Shown piece after piece: positions 6,703 to 15,048 of a DNA stretch of 64,000 nucleotides. The DNA is taken from positions 1,302,001 to 1,366,000 of the forward strand of contig NZ_JBDJAF010000001.1 in assembly GCF_039652555.1 (NCBI RefSeq), in the 5' to 3' direction. Under the pieces are notes generated by a model that was not told where the DNA came from, did no database searches, and worked only from the letters and a program-made list of their open reading frames with translations. The translations under genes and the position numbers were made by a program. Position 1 is the first letter of the stretch. Each line of letters opens with the position of its first letter. This DNA comes from Parafrigoribacterium mesophilum. GTDB lineage: Bacteria > Actinomycetota > Actinomycetes > Actinomycetales > Microbacteriaceae.

Positions 6703-8361
6703 ATGACAGATGCGACCATGACGCAGGACCACACCACCCCGGTGTTGATCGTGGGAGGCAGCCTGGTGGGGTTGACCACCTCGCTGCTGTTAACCACCTA
6801 CGGGATACCCAACATCGTCGTGGAAAAGCATCGTGGAACCGCCATTCACCCGCGCGCGGCATCGTTCCATCAGGGCACCATGGAGGTCTTCCGTCACGCC
6901 GGCGTGCAAAACGTCGTCGAGGAGGCCGCGGCCCTCGAGTTCGAGCAGAACGGCGCAATCGTCGCCGTTGAAAGCTTGTGCGGGAAAGAACTGCAGTACT
7001 TCTACAAGTCCTGGAACGAGGGCGTTGAAGATCTCAGCGCCACGACTCGCCTCTTCATCACCCAGGTTGGCCTAGAGCCGGTTCTGCGAGACGCGGCGGC
7101 GCAGCGCGGCGCCGCCCACTACTTCGGTTCCGAGGTCGTATCGCTCACGCAGGGTGACGACGGGGTCACCGCCCAGGTGCGCTCCCGGGACAGCGGCGAG
7201 ACGCACACCGTTCAGGCCCAGTACGTGGTCGCGGCCGATGGCGCACACAGCAGCACCCGTGAGCAGCTGGGTATCGAGATGGACGGGCACGGGAGTTCAG
7301 AGTGCATCACCGTCTACTTCCGGGCCGACATGCGCGAGATGATCGGCGACCGCAACCTCAGCGTCATCTACGTGCTGCACCCCGAGCTGCTCGGCTTCTT
7401 CCGCTTCTCCTTCGACAAGCAAGCCGGCTTCCTCTCGATCTTCTCCGTGACCGATCCGGCAACCGGCCAGCACCGCGACCTCATCGCCGACCTCAGCGAC
7501 GAACGTTGCATCGAATACGTCAAGACGGCACTCGGCTGCCCGGCAGACACGGCGGTCGAGATTACGAGCGTGCAACGCTGGGAGGCCTCCGCCAGCTCCG
7601 CACGCCGCTACAGCGACGGCCGGGTGTTCCTGGTCGGCGACGCCGCCCACACGATGCCGCCCACTGGCGGCTGGGGTGGGAACACCGGAGTCGCGGATGC
7701 CCACAATCTGGCGTGGAAGCTCGCCATGGTGTTGCAGGGCAAAGCGCAGCCCGAACTGCTCGACAGCTATGACGCGGAACGGCGTCCCTCCGGGCTGATG
7801 ACGATGGAACAGGCCTATGCGATCTACGCCGGCCGCTACGCGGAGCGAGCTACGACAGACACCAAGCCACTGGCTGCTCCGCTGGCCGCCGAGGCTGTCG
7901 AACTCGGCAGCATCTACCGCTCCGGCGCGGTCGTCGACCCGAGTGGTGCCTCCGTCGACCCGGATCGCGAGAGCGCGGTGCACGATCCGCGCGCTCCGCT
8001 GACCGACGTCGGCGGCCGCGGCCCGCATCTGTCCGTGGAGCACGACGGATCCGAAATCTCGATCCACGATCTGTTCCGTGACGCGTATGTGCTGCTGGCC
8101 GGATCCGACGGCGCTGCCTGGCGTGATGCGGCGGCCGCGGTGTCGAAGCGGGCATCCTTGCCGTTGAAAGGCCTCCTGGTAGGGTCCGGCGGCGACGTGG
8201 TCGCCCCGGATGGGCTGTTCGAGCAGGCGTACGGGCTGGCCGCCGACGGCGCCATCATCGTCAGGCCCGACGGAGTGGTTGCCTGGCGCTCCCCCGCCGC
8301 GGCCGAGGGCGCAGAAAGTGCCGTCGAGGAAGCGATGACCAGCCTGCTCGGTCGCGCCTAA
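6703..8361 (+). CDS. Class A FAD-dependent aromatic monooxygenase
   Basis: This is a single-component flavoprotein hydroxylase of the phenol hydroxylase/MhpA/PHBH group, using NAD(P)H and oxygen to hydroxylate an aromatic ring. It has 552 residues, the usual length for members with a C-terminal thioredoxin-like domain. Motifs are a dinucleotide-binding VLIVGGSLVGLTTSLLL (about residues 13-29), YVVAADGAHSSTREQLGI (DG motif, about 175) and GRVFLVGDAAHTMPP (GD motif, about 312). The region after about residue 440 matches the thioredoxin-like tail. ATG 6703 has ACGGAG upstream. It is divergent from the amidohydrolase and shares its operator type, so the two probably act together, perhaps deamination or hydrolysis followed by hydroxylation. 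The substrate is unknown. Confidence 0.88.
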   Translation: MTDATMTQDHTTPVLIVGGSLVGLTTSLLLTTYGIPNIVVEKHRGTAIHPRAASFHQGTMEVFRHAGVQNVVEEAAALEFEQNGAIVAVESLCGKELQYFYKSWNEGVEDLSATTRLFITQVGLEPVLRDAAAQRGAAHYFGSEVVSLTQGDDGVTAQVRSRDSGETHTVQAQYVVAADGAHSSTREQLGIEMDGHGSSECITVYFRADMREMIGDRNLSVIYVLHPELLGFFRFSFDKQAGFLSIFSVTDPATGQHRDLIADLSDERCIEYVKTALGCPADTAVEITSVQRWEASASSARRYSDGRVFLVGDAAHTMPPTGGWGGNTGVADAHNLAWKLAMVLQGKAQPELLDSYDAERRPSGLMTMEQAYAIYAGRYAERATTDTKPLAAPLAAEAVELGSIYRSGAVVDPSGASVDPDRESAVHDPRAPLTDVGGRGPHLSVEHDGSEISIHDLFRDAYVLLAGSDGAAWRDAAAAVSKRASLPLKGLLVGSGGDVVAPDGLFEQAYGLAADGAIIVRPDGVVAWRSPAAAEGAESAVEEAMTSLLGRA

Positions 8362-8372
8362 CCGACGCTACC

Positions 8373-8430
8373 GATCGCTTTCCGGACGAGCGTGGCCGCC
8401 GCGGCGCTCACACTTGTCCGGAAAGCGATC
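8373..8430. repeat. Palindromic repeat (family B, copy 1), probable bidirectional terminator
   Basis: A perfect 15-bp inverted repeat (GATCGCTTTCCGGAC at 8373-8387, complement at 8416-8430) encloses a nested GAGCG/CGCTC hairpin. It lies between the convergent monooxygenase and iclR 2 genes and overlaps the iclR 2 stop codon. A related element occurs at 32033-32092. Confidence 0.8.
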
Positions 8431-9229
8431 ACTCGGAGATGACCTGAAGCGGGCGGGAATGCCAGGCGATCCAGTCCGAGCTGATCGCATCCGCGCACGC
8501 TAGAAGGAGCGGCAGGTGATGGCCGGTCAGCGTCTCGATCGAGGTCTCGGCACTGTTGGAGTTGACGTTGACGGCGGCCACGGTGCGGCCGTCCCCGTCG
8601 CGCACCGCGGTCGCCACCGAACGGATGCCGCGCGCCAGCTGTTCGTCGGTGATGGCCCAACCACGTTCGCGGACCACGTTCAGTGCCGCATCGATCTCGT
8701 CCCGATCCGGCTGCCATCGCGGAACCAGGCCGGAGCGGGTCGGCAATTCGAGCGTGCGATCCAGTTCTTCCGGCGTCAGCGCGGCCAGTAGCACCTTGCC
8801 TAAAGACGTGGACAGCGCGGGGAACCGCGTGCCGATCGTCACCGACAAGGTCACCAGTTTCGGCACGGCGACCCTGGCAACGTAGACGACATCCGACCCG
8901 TCCAGTTGCGCCACGGAGCTCGACTCATTGGTCTGTCTCACCAGGTCGGCAAGACTCGGCCTCACGACGTCCCAGATGCTCATCGAACCGATGTACGCCA
9001 TGCCCAACTCGATCACCCGTGGGGTCAGGGTGAACCCGTCGTCACTGGAACGGACGTAGCCGAGCTGCTCGAGCGTGATCAGGATGCGCCTGGCGGTGGG
9101 GCGGGGCAGCCCCGAAGCCACTGCGACCTCGCTGAGGGACATCACCGGCCGGTTGGCGTCGAAGCCGCGAATGACGTCGAGACCCCTGGCGATCGCCTCA
9201 ATGAAGTCCGGGCTGGAGTCTCGTCGCAT
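8429..9229 (-). CDS. IclR-family transcriptional regulator 2 (PcaR/PobR-like)
   Basis: This is a 266-residue IclR regulator. The winged helix (about residues 10-70) contains IARGLDVIRGFDANRPVMSL, VASGLPRPTARRILITL and LEQLGYVRSSDDGFTLTPRV. The effector domain contains SSVAQLDGSDVVYVARV and TRFPALSTSLGKVLLAAL, which resemble the pca-regulon (beta-ketoadipate) branch of the family. It begins 15 bp after the lyase gene stops and is the last gene of the doxX operon. It is the best candidate to bind the TGTCCGC palindromes at 6518, 6661 and 13219, the last of which would make it autoregulatory. Confidence 0.88.
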   Translation of the reverse strand: MRRDSSPDFIEAIARGLDVIRGFDANRPVMSLSEVAVASGLPRPTARRILITLEQLGYVRSSDDGFTLTPRVIELGMAYIGSMSIWDVVRPSLADLVRQTNESSSVAQLDGSDVVYVARVAVPKLVTLSVTIGTRFPALSTSLGKVLLAALTPEELDRTLELPTRSGLVPRWQPDRDEIDAALNVVRERGWAITDEQLARGIRSVATAVRDGDGRTVAAVNVNSNSAETSIETLTGHHLPLLLACADAISSDWIAWHSRPLQVISE

Positions 9230-9244
9230 TCGGTGCCTTTCGCG

Positions 9245-10048
9245 TCAGCTGCGGTCGTCCGGTGCGTAGTACGCGTGGCGATCCACAGTCATGTATACCG
9301 CCTCGCCGATCGGACGCCGCATTTCTTCGCCCAGGTGGCCGAGCAGACCGGCGCACCGGGCCAGCAGCACGGCTCCGCGAAGTAGGGCGAGTGGCACACC
9401 GATGTCGGCCAGCGCCGCACCGCAGACCCCGGCGCCGTTCAGCGGCAGCGTCTTGCCGAGGATCTCGCCGTGTACCCGGCCGATGGCCTCGAAGAGGCGC
9501 AATTGCGGCCCGCGCAGGCCCTCCTCCTCGGCAATGGCGATGATCACCGGCGTGCGGGGATCGCCGGTCTTGTGCACCGGATGCCCAAGGCCGGGGACCA
9601 GCTTCTTTTCCGCACGCGCCGCGCGGACCGCGGCCCGGGCCAATTCATCGAAGTCGGCATCCGACTCTGGTGCGCGCTCGGCGGAGTCCAGTGCCTTGGC
9701 TAGGAACCGTCCGGTGTCTTCGGTCACACCGAGGAACCGCGAGCCGCCGCCGAGCAACCCCGCGGCGAGCGCGCCCTGGATCGACTCGGGTGCGCTATAC
9801 AGCGTGAGCCGGGAGGCGATGGCGATCGGGGTGAGGCCGTGGTCGGCGAGACCGGCCATCACCGCGTCGAACACCCGCGCCTGGCCTGCGGTGGGCCGCA
9901 CGCCGGTCATCAGCCACATCGCCAGCTCTCCGAAGGCAACCTTGCCGAGCATCTCGGTGGCAATGTCGTGCCCGAGCAGCGACATCGTGGTGGGGGTAGA
10001 GGTGCCGATCGAGGTGGGGAACGACGGTTGGTCGGCGGTGTCAGTCAT
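9245..10048 (-). CDS. Citrate synthase-fold lyase (citryl-CoA lyase-like)
   Basis: This 267-residue protein resembles the short citrate-synthase-superfamily proteins represented by citryl-CoA lyase. These cleave a 3-hydroxy-3-carboxyacyl-CoA into acetyl-CoA and an oxoacid, or run the reverse. Visible landmarks are GELAMWLMTGVRPTAGQARV, KKLVPGLGHPVHKTGDPRTP (the conserved His loop) and LPLNGAGVCGAALADIG. ATG 10048 overlaps the stop of the CoA-transferase gene (ATGA), so the two are translationally coupled. The frame is open further upstream, but that part reads the CoA-transferase gene out of frame. Pairing with a CaiB-type CoA-transferase implies that an acid is activated and then split. The specific substrate is inferred only from context. 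Confidence 0.75.
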   Translation of the reverse strand: MTDTADQPSFPTSIGTSTPTTMSLLGHDIATEMLGKVAFGELAMWLMTGVRPTAGQARVFDAVMAGLADHGLTPIAIASRLTLYSAPESIQGALAAGLLGGGSRFLGVTEDTGRFLAKALDSAERAPESDADFDELARAAVRAARAEKKLVPGLGHPVHKTGDPRTPVIIAIAEEEGLRGPQLRLFEAIGRVHGEILGKTLPLNGAGVCGAALADIGVPLALLRGAVLLARCAGLLGHLGEEMRRPIGEAVYMTVDRHAYYAPDDRS

Positions 10049-11268
10049 GCGGGAAGCTTCCGTTCGGTAGAGGGGAGGGAGTCGAGCCAGTCGAGCACCG
10101 CGCTGCGGTCGCCGTCGAGGCTGGGCGGCGCGAGGTCGTAGGTTGGCGGAGTCCGCGAGAAGGTGATGGGGTTGCGAATCGTCGGCATTGCGGCCTCCCC
10201 GGCGCCGGCGCTCACCACCGGCTCCAGCCCGAGACGCTCTGCCAGTTGCACACCCTGCGCGACATCCTGAATCGGTGCGCACGGGATGCCTGCATCGGAA
10301 AGGATCGTGAACCACTCCTGGGCGGTGCGTCGACCCAGCCGCTCCAGCAGGAGCGGCCGGAGTTGTTCTCGCTCGCTGTTACGCTGCGCGGGCGTGGAGA
10401 ACCGCGGGTCCTCGGGCAGGTCCGGCAGATCCAAGGCGGCGCACAACTTCGCGAATTGACCGTTGTTCCCCGCGACCACGATCAGCTCGCCATCGCCGGT
10501 GGGCAGCGGTTCGTAGGGGAACAGGCTCAGGTGCGCGTTGCCCATCCGTTGCGGGATGAAATCTCCCGCCACGTAGGCCGAGGTTTGATTCACGAGTCCG
10601 GACAGTGCGGAGGACATCAGGTTCGTTTCGACGTGCTGGCCCTCGCCGGTCTCGGTCCGGTGGTGCAGCGCCGCCAATATGCCCAAACCGGAATGCAGTC
10701 CCGTCATGACGTCGAAGACCGAGATGCCGGCCCGGTAGGGCGGCCCGTCGGGGGAACCGGTGAGACTCATCAGACCGGACAGTGCCTGCACCAGCAGGTC
10801 GTAGCCCGGCAGGCCGGCGCCCTCCTTCGTGCCGAACCCGCTGATCGACGAGTAGATGATACCGGGGTTGTCGCGAGCCACCGAGTCGTAGTCCAGTCCG
10901 AAGCGCTTCAGCCCGCCGGGCTTGAAGTTCTCGATGAACACATCGGCGCTGGCGGCAATCTTGTGCGCCACCGCGAGGTCGCCGGCATCCTTAAGATCAA
11001 GGGCAATCGAGCTCTTGTTGCGATTGATGGCGAGGTAGTACGTGGCGTCGTCACCGCGGGACGGCGGGCTCCAGCTACGGGTGTCGTCCCCGGCCGGCGA
11101 TTCGACCTTGATCACCGTCGCACCGAGGTCCGCGAGCAACATTGTGCAGTACGGGCCGGCGAGGATGCGCGAGAAGTCGGCGACGATCATGCCGGCCAGC
11201 GGCCCCGTCGCGGCCGGTCTCAGGCGCGCCCTCGCGAGCACATCCCGCTCGGTCGATGTCGTGGTCAC
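10045..11268 (-). CDS. CaiB/BaiF family (class III) CoA-transferase
   Basis: This enzyme would move CoA from a donor thioester to a carboxylic acid. At 407 residues it has the usual family length. The N-terminal MIVADFSRILAGPYCTMLLA and LGATVIKVESPAGDDTRSW are typical. The catalytic Asp is expected in GYDLLVQALSGLMSLTG (about residue 169). ADVFIENFKPGGLKRFGLDY is a further signature. The GTG start at 11268 has GAGGAG upstream. It sits 79 bp after the ligA-like gene and overlaps the lyase gene by 4 bp. I infer that it activates the ring-cleavage product or a derivative for cleavage by the lyase. Confidence 0.87.
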   Translation of the reverse strand: MTTTSTERDVLARARLRPAATGPLAGMIVADFSRILAGPYCTMLLADLGATVIKVESPAGDDTRSWSPPSRGDDATYYLAINRNKSSIALDLKDAGDLAVAHKIAASADVFIENFKPGGLKRFGLDYDSVARDNPGIIYSSISGFGTKEGAGLPGYDLLVQALSGLMSLTGSPDGPPYRAGISVFDVMTGLHSGLGILAALHHRTETGEGQHVETNLMSSALSGLVNQTSAYVAGDFIPQRMGNAHLSLFPYEPLPTGDGELIVVAGNNGQFAKLCAALDLPDLPEDPRFSTPAQRNSEREQLRPLLLERLGRRTAQEWFTILSDAGIPCAPIQDVAQGVQLAERLGLEPVVSAGAGEAAMPTIRNPITFSRTPPTYDLAPPSLDGDRSAVLDWLDSLPSTERKLPA

Positions 11269-11347
11269 TGCTGGCTCCTCATAATGCTGGACTGTGCACC
11301 GGACACACGGATGTTCGGCGAAGCGGTTGTGGGATGGAACTCCCGGT

Positions 11348-11713
11348 TCAACAGATCACCGACGGGTATTCCTTTCCGCGCCAGTGCTGGAGCTTCGCGC
11401 CGTATTCGAGTTGGAACGAGAGCGGTCCGGACTTGGCGACGTAATCGTCGTTGTAGATGCCGATGTAGATCGTCAACGACAGGAAGAAGTGCGCGCCCAG
11501 CTCGAACAGCGTCACGTAATCGTGGTCGATCAGGGCCTGCCGCTCCTGCGGGGTGAAGCTGGTCCAACTCGTGGTCTCGGCGTCGCTGAGGCGCGGCCCG
11601 ATCTCGCGTTCCCAACGCTCCATGTAGGCGGCCGGCTCGCTCTTGTACTGCTGGAGCAACAGCGGGTCCCGGTCAGTGGTGTACAGGAACTTGTCGACGT
11701 AGTACTTGCTCAT
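11348..11713 (-). CDS. LigA-like small subunit of a class III extradiol dioxygenase
   Basis: This 121-residue protein resembles the alpha subunit of protocatechuate 4,5-dioxygenase-type enzymes, which caps the active site of the LigB-type catalytic subunit. Key signature residues are in ERQALIDHDYVTLFELGAHF, and LSDAETTSWTSF matches the helical part. ATG 11713 overlaps the stop of the ligB-like gene by 4 bp, so the two subunits are made together. It is slightly shorter than LigA of Sphingobium (139 residues). Confidence 0.82.
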   Translation of the reverse strand: MSKYYVDKFLYTTDRDPLLLQQYKSEPAAYMERWEREIGPRLSDAETTSWTSFTPQERQALIDHDYVTLFELGAHFFLSLTIYIGIYNDDYVAKSGPLSFQLEYGAKLQHWRGKEYPSVIC

Positions 11714-12570
11714 TTCTCCACCCCATTCGGATACCAGGTGATGTAGGCCTCACGCGTATGGAAGAGGTCCAGTTGATCGACGTACGATGCCTCGATCGGA
11801 CCGGCGATCCCCATCATGGTGACCAGGTCCAGGAAGCCGTGCGTGGCATTGCCTGCGGTGCCCAGGTTCTCCCGGGTCACGTTGGCCAGCAGGCCCTCCA
11901 CGTCGCCGGTGGCCAGCCAGTTGATCGCCCGCTTGTCGAACTCCGGGTCAGGACCGTGCTGTTCGAACTGGCGCGGCCCGCCGAGCTCCAGTGAGAGATG
12001 CCCGCTGCCCACCGCGGCGATCCGCTGGTCGGAGGGGTACTCGTCGATGATCTCGCGAATGGCCCGGCCCAGGTCCCAGAAGCGCTGCGGCGTCGGGAAC
12101 GGCGGCGCGAAGATGTTGGTGTAGATGGGCACCACCGGAAGGTCGGCATCCGGCCTGGTGGTGATGATCGGGCAGATGATCGAGTGGTCCAGCTTGAGTT
12201 CGTTGCTGAACGCCATGTCGAAGCCGCGGTCGATCAAGCCCTCCAGCATGAACTGCGACAACTCTTCGTGGCCCTCGAGCACGTACTTGGGGATCTCGAA
12301 TTCGCGCTCTTCGTTGTAGAAGGTGGCGTCGTACCTGGGCGCCTTGCCGATGAGGAACTGCGGGTAATTGTCCAGGAAGAACTGATGGAAATGGTCGGCG
12401 CCGACCATGACCAGGACGTCTGGCTTAGCGGCCGTGAGGGTCTCGCGGTATGCCTCCACCTTGCGTTTCCACTCGGGTGCCTGCGGGATCTGCTCCTCGG
12501 GAGGCGCCGAGGTCAATTTGAGGTAGAACGGATGATGGGTGGTCGCCAGCACGGCGGCGAGATGTGCCAC
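11710..12570 (-). CDS. LigB-like catalytic subunit of a class III extradiol ring-cleavage dioxygenase
   Basis: This 286-residue protein belongs to the LigB superfamily of non-haem Fe(II) dioxygenases that open catechol-, gallate- or aminophenol-type rings next to the hydroxyls. Iron ligands are expected in ATTHHPFY (about residue 12) and GADHFHQFF (about residue 60). The catalytic-base His is expected in AVGSGHLSLELGG, and NATHGFLDLVTMMG is a further conserved patch. It precedes and overlaps the LigA-like gene. Upstream there is a 64-bp gap to doxX. A hydroxylated ring from the neighbouring monooxygenases is the likely substrate. Confidence 0.85.
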   Translation of the reverse strand: MAHLAAVLATTHHPFYLKLTSAPPEEQIPQAPEWKRKVEAYRETLTAAKPDVLVMVGADHFHQFFLDNYPQFLIGKAPRYDATFYNEEREFEIPKYVLEGHEELSQFMLEGLIDRGFDMAFSNELKLDHSIICPIITTRPDADLPVVPIYTNIFAPPFPTPQRFWDLGRAIREIIDEYPSDQRIAAVGSGHLSLELGGPRQFEQHGPDPEFDKRAINWLATGDVEGLLANVTRENLGTAGNATHGFLDLVTMMGIAGPIEASYVDQLDLFHTREAYITWYPNGVEK

Positions 12571-12634
12571 GGTGTTTATCCTTCTTTCGTCATCGAACAG
12601 TTACGGAGCGAAAACTGGTGTCCTGTTGTGAGGG

Positions 12635-13159
12635 TCAACGGGCAAGGCCTGCTTCTGGCTCGGCGGCCTTTTTCATCCCGGCACGACGGAGCGCGAGTGG
12701 GCCCTGGGCACCCAGTACGCCGACCACCAGCGCACCGCCCGCCCAGGCGGCACCGTGGAACCAGCTCAGCCCAAGCAGATAATCGATCGACCATCCCCCG
12801 GGTCCGGTGGCCGCCAGCACCACCGCCAGCAGCCCGTAGACCAGTGCGACCTCGTAGCCGCCTTGGTGAGCCCAGATTCCGTGTCGGAAGTTGTACGCCA
12901 CCGCAACGAACATGGTGCCGACCACGATCGTGGCACCCAACGGCACGAGCGCGCCAAGGACGATCAGCGTCGCGCCGACCAACTCCGAGCAGCTGGAGAG
13001 AATGACGAAGGGAAGTCCGGGACGAAGTCCCCAGGCCTCGAAGCTCGCGGCAGTACCCCGTGCACCCTGGCCCCGGAACCACCCGAAAACCTTCTGCGTC
13101 GCGTGGCCGAACAACAGGGCGGCGAGGATCACCCGGAGCATCAGCAAACCAAATTCCAC
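12635..13159 (-). CDS. DoxX-family integral membrane protein
   Basis: This 174-residue membrane protein has four predicted helices, for example LRVILAALLFGHATQKVFGW, FVILSSCSELVGATLIVLG, ATIVVGTMFVAVAYNF and YGLLAVVLAATGPGG. That matches the DoxX/DoxD family. Some members form quinone-linked oxidoreductases; most have no assigned role. It is the first gene after the promoter and operator C at 13219-13270, so it leads the ring-cleavage operon. Its job in the pathway is unknown. Confidence 0.82.
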   Translation of the reverse strand: MEFGLLMLRVILAALLFGHATQKVFGWFRGQGARGTAASFEAWGLRPGLPFVILSSCSELVGATLIVLGALVPLGATIVVGTMFVAVAYNFRHGIWAHQGGYEVALVYGLLAVVLAATGPGGWSIDYLLGLSWFHGAAWAGGALVVGVLGAQGPLALRRAGMKKAAEPEAGLAR

Positions 13160-13218
13160 CGTCGTTCCTTCCCCATCGTTGGGTCACTCTCAGAGCCATC
13201 GTAGCAATATCGGACTGC

Positions 13219-13235
13219 TGTCCGCTAAGTGGACA
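13219..13235. promoter_or_regulatory. Operator C (TGTCC palindrome) of the doxX-ring-cleavage operon
   Basis: TGTCCGCTAAGTGGACA has TGTCC/GGACA arms and begins 5 nt downstream of the -10 box, exactly the spacing seen at operator A. Confidence 0.68.
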
Positions 13236-13240
13236 ACTCC

Positions 13241-13270
13241 ACTATGGTCGACACTATTGAACGATGTCAA
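13241..13270 (-). promoter_or_regulatory. Promoter of the doxX-ring-cleavage operon
   Basis: TTGACA (13270-13265), an 18-nt spacer and CATAGT (13246-13241) on the minus strand, about 80 nt upstream of the doxX ATG at 13159. The remaining stretch to the dacB stop at 13369 shows no gene. Confidence 0.65.
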
Positions 13271-13368
13271 TGGCACGGCAGGATTTGATCGGTGCGACTC
13301 CGGCGGCTTCCTCACCGGTTGCGACTCGGCGGTCCGCCTTCGCGACGGCGAGCGCCATCATTCTGGTT

Positions 13369-15009
13369 TCAGTTGTTCGAGAGGTTGTTTCCGCACTTGA
13401 GAACGCCCGCGGTGAGGTTGTCCAGCGCCGTCATGGCGTTGGCCGCCACATTGCTGCCAAGGGCGAAGAAGGCGAAGGACAGCGCGCTGCCATCCGGCGA
13501 GTGCGCGATACCGGCCAGGGTTCGGGAACTGCCAATCCAGCCGGTCTTGGCGTTCACCAGGCCCCGTGCGGCGGCACTGTCACCGCTGAAGCGGGTTTTC
13601 AGGGTTCCGGTCTTCCCCGCCACGGGGAGCGCGGAGTAGATGATCCCGAGATTCTGCTTGCCGGCCAAGACCTTGGTCATCAGTGCCGCGAGATACGCGG
13701 GCGGCACCGCGTTGTCGGCACTCAGGCCCGAACCGTCTTTGATGACGACTCCTGTGGTAGGGATGCCGTAGGCGGCCAGCGCCTTCGGGATGACCGTGGC
13801 CAGTGATGCGGAGGTTCCTCCGGCGCCGGACGACACGGAGGTCACCCGGGCCAGCATCTCGCCCAGGGTGTTGTCCGAGTCGATGAGCATCTGGCCGATC
13901 AACGTCTTCACTGGCTGCGATTGCACCTGGGCGATCGGCTCGCCCGCTTTTCCGGTTCCCGGCACGATGTCGACCCCGGCTGGCAATCCCAGCGCCTTGG
14001 CGAATGCGGCGCCGGCGTCGGCCACGGGTGTGGCGCTGCGCCTGCTGGATCCTCGCGATGGATCAGACCTTCCGGCATCCACCATCAGTGCGTTGACCCT
14101 GGTCTGGTCGCCGTCAGCGAGCGCCCTTTCGCCCCAACTCGCGTTCCAGTTGTCGGCGGGATCCCACATCGTCGCATCCAGGATCACCTTGGTGATCGGC
14201 TCGTCGCTGTCTTTTTCCCAGGCCGCCTTGGTCTGTGCGGCCAGATCCGCTAGGCTCGGCGCGCCGGCGTACAGAGTGGGCGAGCCGGCATTGAGCGTCG
14301 GGTCGCCGCCACCCACCAGCACGATGCTGCCGGGTTCGGTGCCCTTGAACACCCGGGTGGTCAATCGGGCGTCGGGGCCGAGGATGGCAAGCGCCGCGGC
14401 GGCCGTCAAGACTTTCAGAACGCTCGCCGTGGGTGCCGGCTTCGACGCGGAACGATCGAAGAGCACGTCCCCGGTCGCGGTGTTGACCACGACCCCCTCG
14501 AAGGTGCGCAGTCGTGGGTCCGCCGCCAACGCGGCCACCGAGCAGGTGCGCAGCGCAGTCGCGGCCGCAGGGTGGGCCGGCACCGGCCGGGCCGGGTCGG
14601 CGGTGGGAGTCGGGGAGGCGCTGGTGGCCACGAGCGGTGCCGCGGTGTTCGGCTCGGCTGGGGCCTCGGGCGCCATCAGGCTTCCGGCGAACACGGAGCC
14701 GGTGCCCAGCAGTACGAAGACGACCGAGAGTGCCGTGGCGATCCAGGCGCGCGGATGCCTGACGAACAGCCCGGCGAGAAAACCGGACGGGGCAGGGCGC
14801 TCCGGCTCTGGCACAAATTCGCTAGTGTGCGTCGGTGCTGACGTCGGTGGTGCGGGAGGCAGGAAGAAGGCCTCCGTTGCCGGCACCTCGAGCCGCTGGG
14901 TGGCCTCACCACCCTCCGGCTGCCCGCCGTTGGTGGCGCCGTCTCTGGTTGCGCCGTCTCTGGCGGCGCGCGCGGCGCGGCGGCTGGTCGGCTTTTCTGG
15001 CGGGATCAT
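13369..15009 (-). CDS. dacB: D-alanyl-D-alanine carboxypeptidase/endopeptidase (PBP4 family, DacB)
   Basis: This is a peptidase S13 enzyme that trims or opens peptidoglycan cross-links outside the membrane. The catalytic motifs are SVLK (SxxK, in APTASVLKVLTAAAAL), SDN (DSDNTLGEML) and KTG (VAGKTGTLKTRF). It has 546 residues, with an Ala/Pro-rich cytoplasmic N-terminus of about 90 residues, one membrane segment (WIATALSVVFVLLGTGSVFA) and a Pro/Thr/Ala-rich linker. It is therefore probably a single-pass anchored protein. It starts at ATG 15009. The neighbouring Gfo/Idh/MocA gene lies 39 bp upstream on the same strand. Confidence 0.92.
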   Translation of the reverse strand: MIPPEKPTSRRAARAARDGATRDGATNGGQPEGGEATQRLEVPATEAFFLPPAPPTSAPTHTSEFVPEPERPAPSGFLAGLFVRHPRAWIATALSVVFVLLGTGSVFAGSLMAPEAPAEPNTAAPLVATSASPTPTADPARPVPAHPAAATALRTCSVAALAADPRLRTFEGVVVNTATGDVLFDRSASKPAPTASVLKVLTAAAALAILGPDARLTTRVFKGTEPGSIVLVGGGDPTLNAGSPTLYAGAPSLADLAAQTKAAWEKDSDEPITKVILDATMWDPADNWNASWGERALADGDQTRVNALMVDAGRSDPSRGSSRRSATPVADAGAAFAKALGLPAGVDIVPGTGKAGEPIAQVQSQPVKTLIGQMLIDSDNTLGEMLARVTSVSSGAGGTSASLATVIPKALAAYGIPTTGVVIKDGSGLSADNAVPPAYLAALMTKVLAGKQNLGIIYSALPVAGKTGTLKTRFSGDSAAARGLVNAKTGWIGSSRTLAGIAHSPDGSALSFAFFALGSNVAANAMTALDNLTAGVLKCGNNLSNN

Positions 15010-15048
15010 CCGTTACATGATAACCGGCACCTAGTGCCTGCCTTCCCG

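Noticed and set aside
11285..11305. A possible fourth TGTCC-type operator before the CoA-transferase gene
   Set aside because: Only one good half-site is present and the spacing differs from the three accepted sites.
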